This document shows, piece after piece, positions 58,537-64,000 of a DNA stretch of 64,000 bases. Origin of the DNA: JBOFWL01 sp051653605 (GTDB lineage: Bacteria > Spirochaetota > Brevinematia > Brevinematales > Brevinemataceae); contig JBOFWL010000145.1 in assembly GCA_051653605.1 (NCBI GenBank), forward strand, positions 248,001 through 312,000, written 5' to 3'. How positions within the stretch are numbered: the stretch's first letter is position 1; every line of letters starts with the position of its first letter. The position numbers and the translations under genes were made by a program. Under the pieces are notes generated by a model. That model worked only from the letters and a program-made list of their open reading frames with translations. It was not told the origin of the DNA and ran no database searches.

Positions 58537-59103
58537 ATGTCATCAGAAGAAATTACCGCCTCCTCTCGTGCTGAATGGAGACATTGGCTTGCAAATAATG
58601 GCAAGTTAGCAAAGAGAATCTTTCTTATTTATTATAAAAAAGATAGTGGTATCCCATCAATTCGCTATCGAGAAGCCGTTGAAGAGGCTTTATGCTTTGG
58701 TTGGATAGATAGTACTGTAAAAAAAATAGACGAAAAAAGCTATAAACAGTTATTCACGCCTAGAAAATCCACAAGTACTTGGTCAAAAATCAATAAAGAA
58801 CTCGTTTCTATGTTAGAAGAACAAGGATTGATGACAGATTCTGGCCGTTTCTGCATCGAAATTGCCAAAAAAAATGGCAGTTGGGATATCCTTAACGATT
58901 GCGATAATCTCATCATCCCTTCCGATCTCCAAGCTCACCTCACCCCTGATCTAGAAAAAATTTTTCAAAACCTAAGCCCATCAAAAAAACGCCAATATCT
59001 GTGGGAAATAAAACAAAAAAAACGAACAGAGTCTCGTCAAAAAGCAATTCAAAAAGTCTGCAACTCCTTGCGATTAAAAGAGAAAAACGTTGATAAAATA
59101 TAG
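58537..59103 (+). CDS. YdeI/OmpD-associated family protein
   Basis: The 188-residue protein matches the YdeI family (bacteriocin-protection, YdeI or OmpD-associated). It has EWRHWLANNGKLAKRIFLIYYKKDSG, YREAVEEALCFGWIDSTVKKI, and FTPRKSTSTWSKINKELVSMLEEQG, with the usual basic C-terminus. The role of the family is poorly defined; some members protect against antimicrobial peptides. It follows the truncated GIY-YIG gene by 14 bases. With the methylase it makes up the cluster between gap and pgk. Confidence 0.85.
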   Translation: MSSEEITASSRAEWRHWLANNGKLAKRIFLIYYKKDSGIPSIRYREAVEEALCFGWIDSTVKKIDEKSYKQLFTPRKSTSTWSKINKELVSMLEEQGLMTDSGRFCIEIAKKNGSWDILNDCDNLIIPSDLQAHLTPDLEKIFQNLSPSKKRQYLWEIKQKKRTESRQKAIQKVCNSLRLKEKNVDKI

Positions 59104-59129
59104 ACAATAATTTAAAAATAGCCTATAAT
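59101..59129 (+). promoter_or_regulatory. Promoter of pgk
   Basis: TAGACA (59101-59106), a 17-base spacer and TATAAT (59124-59129), followed by an AAGGAG site 5' of pgk. The -35 hexamer overlaps the stop codon of the YdeI-family gene. Confidence 0.6.
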
Positions 59130-59160
59130 ATACAGAATTACTACTGATAAGGAGCTGTAT

Positions 59161-60480
59161 ATGTCTATCAGCAAAATGACCGTTAAAGATATTGCCGGAA
59201 ATCTCAAAGGAAAAGCCGTTGCCATGCGCGTCGACTTCAACGTGCCAATGGAAGGAAAAAGCGAAGCCCGCACTATTACTGATGATACTCGTATCCAAGC
59301 TGCACTTCCTACTATTAAATATGTACTCGAACACGGTGCTGCTAAATTGGTTCTTATGAGTCACTTAGGTGATCCTAAAAAAGAACAAAAAAAAGCTGAA
59401 GAAAAACAAGGAGCTGCTTTTGATAAAGCTGCCTTCGATAAAGATATTAAAATGAAACTCTCCCTCAAACCTGTTGCAGAACATCTTAGCAAAGTTTTGG
59501 GAAAACCTGTTCAAATGGCATCCGCCACTTTCGGAGCAGACGTTGAAGCCATGGTAGCTGCCCTCCCTGAAGGTGGCATCCTCATGCTTGAAAACACACG
59601 CTTCCACAAAGAAGAAACTTCCAAAGATGAAGCTGATCGCAAAAAAATGGCAGAATCTATTGCAAAAGGAATGAACATCTACGTTAACGATGCTTTCGGT
59701 ACTGCGCACCGCGCTCATGCCTCTACAGAAACAATGGCTCAATTTCTTCCTGCGGTGGCTGGTCTTCTTATGGAAAAAGAAATCGAATTTTTATCTGAAA
59801 AAGTATTAAAATCTCCAGCTAAGCCTTTTGTCGCTATCGTTGGTGGGGCGAAAGTTTCATCAAAAATCGGTGTTATTGAAAATCTTCTTGATAAAACTGA
59901 TGCAATTATTATTGGCGGAGGAATGGCCTTTACATTCTTCAAAGCAATGGGGTACAATGTTGGCGCTTCTCTCATCGAGGATGATCAACTTGATGTTGCT
60001 AAGAAAACTCTTGATGCTGCAAAAGCTAAAGGGGTTCAATTCTTACTTCCTTCTGATGTTGTTGTTGCAGACAAATTCGCAGCAGATGCCAATAGTAAAG
60101 TAGTAAAATGCACAGAAATTCCCGAAGGTTGGATGGGCTTAGATGCTGGTCCTCAATCTATTGATGAAGTTGTTGCCGTGCTTAAAACTGCTAAAACTGT
60201 ATTCTGGAATGGCCCCTTAGGTGTATTCGAGTTTGATAAGTTTGCTGCCGGAACAAACGCCGTTGCCCTCTGCCTTGCCGAGCTTAATAATTGTATCACT
60301 GTTATTGGTGGTGGAGATAGTGTTGCTGCTGTTAATAAAGCCGGTGTTGCCTCAAAAATGACGCATATTTCAACTGGTGGTGGTGCTTCTATGGAGCTCA
60401 TCGAGGGTAAAGTAATGCCTGGCCTTGATGCACTTATGGATCAAGGAAGCTGTGGCTGCGATAGCAGTTGCGGTTGCTAG
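59161..60480 (+). CDS. pgk: Phosphoglycerate kinase with C-terminal Cys-rich tail
   Basis: The enzyme makes ATP from 1,3-bisphosphoglycerate. The 439-residue protein has AMRVDFNVPMEGK, the RxxxxLPT-type segment (IQAALPTIKYVLEHGAAK), LMSHLGDPKK, LENTRFHKEE, NDAFGTAHRAHAS, IVGGAKVSSKIGVI, WNGPLGVFEF and the nucleotide loop GGGDSVAAV. It has an insert after LGDPK (about 78-100) and ends in GSCGCDSSCGC (429-439), an extra tail not part of the PGK fold. AAGGAG precedes the ATG. tpiA follows after 88 bases. Confidence 0.96.
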   Translation: MSISKMTVKDIAGNLKGKAVAMRVDFNVPMEGKSEARTITDDTRIQAALPTIKYVLEHGAAKLVLMSHLGDPKKEQKKAEEKQGAAFDKAAFDKDIKMKLSLKPVAEHLSKVLGKPVQMASATFGADVEAMVAALPEGGILMLENTRFHKEETSKDEADRKKMAESIAKGMNIYVNDAFGTAHRAHASTETMAQFLPAVAGLLMEKEIEFLSEKVLKSPAKPFVAIVGGAKVSSKIGVIENLLDKTDAIIIGGGMAFTFFKAMGYNVGASLIEDDQLDVAKKTLDAAKAKGVQFLLPSDVVVADKFAADANSKVVKCTEIPEGWMGLDAGPQSIDEVVAVLKTAKTVFWNGPLGVFEFDKFAAGTNAVALCLAELNNCITVIGGGDSVAAVNKAGVASKMTHISTGGGASMELIEGKVMPGLDALMDQGSCGCDSSCGC

Positions 60481-60491
60481 TTTAAAATAAA

Positions 60492-60535
60492 AACAAAAGA
60501 GATTCCCTCAATGGTTTCTCTTTTGTTCGTTTTTA
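60492..60535 (+). terminator. Hairpin terminator between pgk and tpiA
   Basis: AACAAAAGAGA (60492-60502) pairs with TCTCTTTTGTT (60517-60527), followed by CGTTTTT. It could attenuate rather than end transcription, since tpiA follows closely. A TATAAT (60534-60539) lies just after it but has no clear -35. Confidence 0.7.
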
Positions 60536-60568
60536 TAATATCAAAAAAATACCATTAAGGAGACCACA

Positions 60569-61327
60569 ATGGCTCGAAAATCTATGATGGCTGGAAATTG
60601 GAAGATGCATAAAACGATCGCCGAAGGTGTCGAATTTATCAACCAAATCAAACCCAGTCTTGAAGTAAAATCTGACCGTGAATACCTCATTTGTGCCCCA
60701 TTTACAATGCTTAAGTCTCTTGCAGACGCCGCAAAAGGAAGCCCCCTTCTTATTGGTGCTGAAAATCTCTATTTTGAAGAAAAAGGTGCCTTTACTGGGG
60801 AAATCGCTCCAGCAATGATTAAAGATACTGGTGCTACTCACGTTCTTGTAGGGCATAGCGAGCGTCGTGTTATTTTCAAAGAAACCGATGAGTGGTGTAA
60901 TAAAAAAGTTAAAGCTGCTCTCAAAGCTGGGCTTGTGCCTGTTTTATGTGTGGGAGAGGTTCTTGAAGAACGAGAATCTGGCAAGCTCAAAGATGTACTT
61001 TCTACCCAAGTAAACGGTGGATTCGAAGGTCTTTCAAAAGAAGAAGCATCTAAAGTGATCATCGCCTATGAGCCAGTTTGGGCTATTGGCACAGGAAAAA
61101 CAGCCACCCCAAAAGATGCAGATGAAGCTCACCTCATTATCCGTAATATTCTCAAAAATTTATACGATACTCCCTTTGCTGAAGAAATGAGAGTTCTTTA
61201 TGGCGGCTCGGTAAAACCTGACAACATCGATGAACTCATGAAAATGCAAAATATTGATGGTGGATTAGTTGGAGGGGCATCCTTGCAACCTGCCGACTTC
61301 GAACGCATCTGTAATTACAACGCATAA
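60569..61327 (+). CDS. tpiA: Triosephosphate isomerase
   Basis: The enzyme interconverts DHAP and GAP. The 252-residue sequence has AGNWKMHKT (Asn/Lys of the active site), VLVGHSERR with catalytic His, IAYEPVWAIGTGKTATP with catalytic Glu and the flexible loop, and VLYGGSVKPDN near the end. Length and motifs are standard. AAGGAG precedes the ATG. It is the third glycolytic gene of the gap-pgk-tpiA group, separated from gap by a three-gene cluster. Confidence 0.97.
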   Translation: MARKSMMAGNWKMHKTIAEGVEFINQIKPSLEVKSDREYLICAPFTMLKSLADAAKGSPLLIGAENLYFEEKGAFTGEIAPAMIKDTGATHVLVGHSERRVIFKETDEWCNKKVKAALKAGLVPVLCVGEVLEERESGKLKDVLSTQVNGGFEGLSKEEASKVIIAYEPVWAIGTGKTATPKDADEAHLIIRNILKNLYDTPFAEEMRVLYGGSVKPDNIDELMKMQNIDGGLVGGASLQPADFERICNYNA

Positions 61328-61334
61328 CTTTATC

Positions 61335-61366
61335 AAAAGCACCTCTTTAGGGGGTGCTTTTATTTT
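61335..61366 (+). terminator. Terminator of tpiA
   Basis: AAAAGCACCT pairs with GGGTGCTTTT (61335-61344 with 61352-61361), followed by ATTTTT. Confidence 0.8.
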
Positions 61367-61418
61367 TAGTTAAATTATTTTTTTTTGATTGACTTATTAT
61401 AAATTATGATACAAAATA

Positions 61419-61438
61419 TTAAAGATAATTATCTTTAA
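61419..61438. promoter_or_regulatory. Perfect 20-bp palindrome upstream of the HxlR gene
   Basis: TTAAAGATAATTATCTTTAA reads the same on both strands and lies 27 bases before the HxlR-family start codon. HxlR-type regulators bind palindromes of this size as dimers and often control their own gene, so this is a candidate autoregulatory operator. Confidence 0.6.
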
Positions 61439-61465
61439 AAAATTTTAACGGAGAGAAAAAACTCT

Positions 61466-61855
61466 ATGAAAATCCGAAAAGAATATACGTGCCCCCTCGA
61501 ACTCACCCACGACATGCTCAAAGGAAAATGGAAACCAATCATAATTTGGCGCCTACGATTAGGCCCCACCTCTTTGGCACAACTAGAGCGTGATATCTCT
61601 GGAATCACTCAAAAAATGCTCCTCGAACAGCTAAAAGAGCTTATTGATTTTGGGTTTGCGAATAAAAAAGTTTACGATGGTTATCCTCTAAAAGTAGAGT
61701 ATTTTCTCACAGAAGATAGAGGGCACCGCATCCTTGATGCTATCCTCATCATGCAGAAACTCGGCATCGATTTTATGCTTGAAAATGGGATGGGAGACGT
61801 ACTAAAAGCTAAAGGTGTAGTTTTAGATAATACGCACGAAAAAGTGGGTAATTGA
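61466..61855 (+). CDS. HxlR-family winged-helix transcriptional regulator
   Basis: The 129-residue protein has the HxlR/DUF24 layout: the conserved Cys in EYTCPLELTHDMLKGKWKPIIIWRL (Cys 9; redox or electrophile sensing in several members), the recognition helix LERDISGITQKMLLEQLKELIDFG, and the wing KKVYDGYPLKVEYFLTEDRGHRI. A GGAG site precedes the ATG, and a palindrome lies upstream. The next gene encodes a PEBP-family lipoprotein whose -35 hexamer overlaps the HxlR stop codon. What it senses is not shown by the sequence. Confidence 0.9.
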   Translation: MKIRKEYTCPLELTHDMLKGKWKPIIIWRLRLGPTSLAQLERDISGITQKMLLEQLKELIDFGFANKKVYDGYPLKVEYFLTEDRGHRILDAILIMQKLGIDFMLENGMGDVLKAKGVVLDNTHEKVGN

Positions 61856-61880
61856 CACTATACCAACCATTTGCTATACT
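61852..61880 (+). promoter_or_regulatory. Promoter of the PEBP lipoprotein gene
   Basis: TTGACA (61852-61857), a 17-base spacer and TATACT (61875-61880). The -35 overlaps the TGA stop of the HxlR gene. The leader of about 55 bases contains a GCTGG/CCGGC stem. Confidence 0.75.
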
Positions 61881-61942
61881 AGATTAGATAAATTAATCAA
61901 GGGCTGGCCACCCGGCATTATATGATATCTTAGGAGTATCTT

Positions 61943-62527
61943 ATGAAAAAATTATTTTGGGTTCTTCCTTTAAGTTTAATTTTAGTTGCATGTGCAACTA
62001 CCTCAGAATCAAAGGAGTCAAAAATGGTAGTGACCAGTACTGGTATTGTAAATGGTGTTATTGATAATAAATATGGTAAAAAAGGCAGTGATTTTAATTC
62101 ACATGGAATGCCAACCTATTCTCTCCCTCTTAAAATTGAAAATGCCCCTAAAGGCACCGTATCTTACGCCCTTGTATTAGATGATCCCGATGCATTTCCC
62201 GTTAGTGGAGGATTTGTTTGGATTCACTGGGTAGCAGCTAATATTACTCGAACCGAGATTATGGAAAATGAAAGCCAAACAGCAACTGATTTTGTCCAAG
62301 GTGTCAATAGCTGGACCAGTATGCAAGGTGGAAACCAAAGCCGTGAACTTTCCCGTTTTTATGGGGGAATGGCTCCTCCAGATGCTCCTCACTTATATAC
62401 CTTAAAAGTCTACGCTCTCGACACAATGCTAGACCTTACCAACGGGTTCAACCTCAACGAGCTCTATCGTAAAATGGACGGGCATATATTAGAAACAGCT
62501 GAATTAAAAGGATCGTATGATAATTAA
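61943..62527 (+). CDS. PEBP-family (YbhB/YbcL) lipoprotein
   Basis: The 194-residue protein has a lipoprotein signal (MKKLFWVLPLSLILVAC, lipobox LVAC with Cys 17) and the PEBP fold: SYALVLDDPDAFPV (the D-P-D-A motif), WIHWVAANI, and YGGMAPPDAPHLYTLKVYALD. In this family the pocket binds anions or phospholipid headgroups; bacterial members are little understood. A strong AGGAG site precedes the ATG. The gene is preceded by its own promoter and the HxlR gene, and followed by a strong bidirectional terminator. Confidence 0.9.
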   Translation: MKKLFWVLPLSLILVACATTSESKESKMVVTSTGIVNGVIDNKYGKKGSDFNSHGMPTYSLPLKIENAPKGTVSYALVLDDPDAFPVSGGFVWIHWVAANITRTEIMENESQTATDFVQGVNSWTSMQGGNQSRELSRFYGGMAPPDAPHLYTLKVYALDTMLDLTNGFNLNELYRKMDGHILETAELKGSYDN

Positions 62528-62545
62528 CTCCCATACGATACTAGC

Positions 62546-62580
62546 AAAAAAGCCTCCACTTGGAGGCTTTTTTTATTTTT
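62546..62580. terminator. Bidirectional terminator between the PEBP and thiolase genes
   Basis: AAAAAAGCCTCCA pairs with TGGAGGCTTTTTT around CT, flanked by A and T runs. It serves both convergent genes. Confidence 0.88.
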
Positions 62581-62588
62581 AATATAGT

Positions 62589-63797
62589 TTAAGGCTTTTT
62601 GAGAATCATCGCAACACCCATGCCCCCTCCAATACAGAGAGATGCAAGGCCATATTGAGCTTCTTGTTTTGCCATTTCGTGGATCAAAGTTGTTGTGATA
62701 CGTGCTCCAGATGCCCCAATAGGGTGTCCAATAGCAATTGCCCCACCGTTAGGGTTGGATTTAGCCAAGATTTTTTCCGCAGCATAACCTGTGTGTTCCG
62801 CAATAAGGCGAATTGCTCCTAATGCTTGAGCAGCAAAAGCTTCGTTGTATTCAAAAATATTAATATCTTCAATCTTGATGTTGGCATGTTTGAGCGCAGA
62901 AAGAGTTGCTGGAGCAGGGCCTAATCCCATTGTTGCAGGATCACATCCGCCTTGACCAATACCAACAATCTCAACCAAAGGCTTGAGATTATATTTTTTC
63001 ACAGCATCTTCAGAAACTACTAAGAATGCAGCAGCTCCATCGTTAAGCCCAGATGCATTTCCTGCAGTGACAGTTCCACCTTCAGGCTTGAAAGCAGGTC
63101 TGAGAGCAGCAAGCTTTTCTAAGTTAGTAGATCTATTTGGATATTCATCTTTTGCAAATTTAACAGTTTCTTTTTTCACTTGGATATCAACGGCAACAAT
63201 TTCATCATCGAAACGGCCACTATCAACAGCCTTAATAGCTTTTTGTTGAGAAGCGAAAGCAAATTCATCCTGTTCTTGTCGTGTGATTTTAAAGCGATCC
63301 GCAATATTTTCAGCAGTTATACCCATATGATAACCATGGAAAGCATCTGTAAGCCCATCAACAACCATATGATCTTTCATTTTGAGGTCGCCCATCTTAA
63401 AACCAGAACGAACCGAAGCAGGAAGAACAAATCCAGCTTGGCTCATGCTTTCAACACCACCGGCAACAACCATTTCGGCTTGCCCAGAAATAATATCAAC
63501 ATAGGCATTCATGACGCTCTTAAGCCCAGAGCCACAGATCATGTTTACTCCATACGCAGGAACACTATGAGGAATACCCGCATTAATGGACGATTGTCGT
63601 GCAATACCTTGAGCATGTCCAGCCATCAATACATTTCCAAAAGTAACTTCATAAAGCTCTTCGAGGGGGATATTATGCCCTTCCAACGCAGCTTTAATGG
63701 CAACTGCACCCAATTTTCCAGGAGCAATCCCTGCCAATGATCCCATAAATGACCCTACTGGGGTTCTTTTTGCTGATACAATGTATACTTTTCTCAT
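62589..63797 (-). CDS. Acetyl-CoA acetyltransferase (thiolase)
   Basis: The enzyme condenses two acetyl-CoA to acetoacetyl-CoA or does the reverse. The 402-residue sequence has the nucleophile in MICGSGLKSVM, NASGLNDGAAAFLVVSE, EYNEAFAAQAL, the catalytic His in NPNGGAIAIGHPIGASGAR and the second Cys in CIGGGMGVAMIL. All match the AtoB/ThlA type. Just upstream on the same strand is a CoA-transferase B subunit. The pair suggests acetoacetate or butyrate metabolism. A GAGG site precedes the ATG. Confidence 0.94.
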   Translation of the reverse strand: MRKVYIVSAKRTPVGSFMGSLAGIAPGKLGAVAIKAALEGHNIPLEELYEVTFGNVLMAGHAQGIARQSSINAGIPHSVPAYGVNMICGSGLKSVMNAYVDIISGQAEMVVAGGVESMSQAGFVLPASVRSGFKMGDLKMKDHMVVDGLTDAFHGYHMGITAENIADRFKITRQEQDEFAFASQQKAIKAVDSGRFDDEIVAVDIQVKKETVKFAKDEYPNRSTNLEKLAALRPAFKPEGGTVTAGNASGLNDGAAAFLVVSEDAVKKYNLKPLVEIVGIGQGGCDPATMGLGPAPATLSALKHANIKIEDINIFEYNEAFAAQALGAIRLIAEHTGYAAEKILAKSNPNGGAIAIGHPIGASGARITTTLIHEMAKQEAQYGLASLCIGGGMGVAMILKKP

Positions 63798-63820
63798 CTA
63801 AATACCTCGTTTAAAATAAT

Positions 63821-64000
63821 CTATAACGTTACGACTTTAAATTGAGGAGAAATTTCAAATTCTGCCTCGGTATTTTCCTTGACCCAATCTAAAGTATAGG
63901 GCGCAAAGACTTCTTCTAGGATTACCTTGCCATCTTTAAATGTGAAAAATGCGGCATCTGTAATTGCATGTTTCACAACTCCAACGCCCGTTAATGGCAA
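63821..64000 (-). CDS. 3-oxoacid/acetoacetate CoA-transferase subunit B, C-terminal end (continues past window)
   Basis: The visible 59 residues (stop at 63821-63823) read LPLTGVGVVKHAITDAAFF, then DGKVILEEVFAPYTLDWVKENTEAEFE, and end KVVTL. This matches the C-terminus of the B subunit of SCOT/AtoA-type CoA-transferases, whose end has LPLTGxGVVxxIITDLAVF. The active-site Glu lies upstream, outside the window. The A-subunit gene should lie further upstream. With the downstream thiolase it forms a ketone-body or short-chain acyl-CoA operon. Confidence 0.85.
   Translation of the reverse strand: MPLTGVGVVKHAITDAAFFTFKDGKVILEEVFAPYTLDWVKENTEAEFEISPQFKVVTL

Noticed and set aside
59739..60401. Long antisense frames within pgk
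   Set aside because: They show no ribosome binding site or recognisable protein, and mirror codon bias of the sense gene.
61385..61410. Promoter of the HxlR gene from TTGATT/TTGACT and TATGAT
   Set aside because: Spacing is 14 or 10 bases, too short for sigma-70; the true promoter is not clear.

Overview
The window is a dense chromosomal segment of a diderm bacterium with AT-rich DNA (by eye about 40% GC). It looks chromosomal throughout: translation, glycolysis, repair and envelope genes, and no rRNA, CRISPR array, integrase or transposase was seen. Several points suggest a spirochaete, though this is an inference: a degenerate radical-SAM/SPASM protein of the kind I recall as spirochaete-specific, many secreted proteins with Gly/Asp/Tyr-rich tracts, an MGDG-synthase-type glycolipid glycosyltransferase, and the mix of lipoproteins with probable outer-membrane proteins. 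No 16S gene is present to settle it. No gene-free stretch exceeds about 300 bases.

Layout. 1-4 kb: end of thyX, prmC, a small secreted protein, and a periplasmic lytic transglycosylase. 4-8.4 kb, minus strand: glycolipid glycosyltransferase, a probable outer-membrane protein, a lone ABC ATPase and a polytopic membrane protein. 8.5-10.2 kb: rpsB-tsf. 10.3-13.5 kb, minus: recN, nadK and a secreted protein. 13.5-16.9 kb: an RluD-type pseudouridine synthase, a membrane polyferredoxin, a lipoprotein and a WecG/TagA glycosyltransferase. 17-25 kb, mostly minus: an ABC-class ATPase, polA, a sugar nucleotidyltransferase, bcp and der. 25-32.5 kb: a tandem PTS EIIB protein under a palindromic operator-like site, an RlpA/SPOR protein, a 19-residue Cys-rich peptide gene, tRNA-Pro(GGG), and secreted proteins around a SPASM-like protein and apt. 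32.6-43.1 kb: a ten-gene minus-strand run from alaS to a diguanylate cyclase. 43.2-49.5 kb: a SlyD-like isomerase, a divergent CheA/CheW-like pair and secreted or TPR proteins. 49.6-55.2 kb, minus: prfA-rarA-dxs-mtaB. 55.3-61.3 kb: gap, pgk and tpiA, with a methylase, truncated GIY-YIG and YdeI-family cluster between gap and pgk. 61.4-64 kb: an HxlR regulator, a PEBP lipoprotein, then a thiolase and the end of a CoA-transferase B subunit.

Regulation is readable in places. Many sigma-70-type promoters (TTGNNN, 17-18 bp, TATAAT) are visible. At three secreted-protein genes the predicted transcription start coincides with the ATG and no ribosome binding site is seen, which points to leaderless mRNAs. 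Several terminators lie in, or directly against, the 3' end of the opposing gene.

The most unusual signal is a shared Cys-Gly motif. The C-terminal tails of phosphoglycerate kinase and the SlyD-like isomerase both read SCGC-x-SSCGC, and a free-standing 19-residue peptide with its own promoter, strong ribosome binding site and terminator is built on a CGCGCG core.
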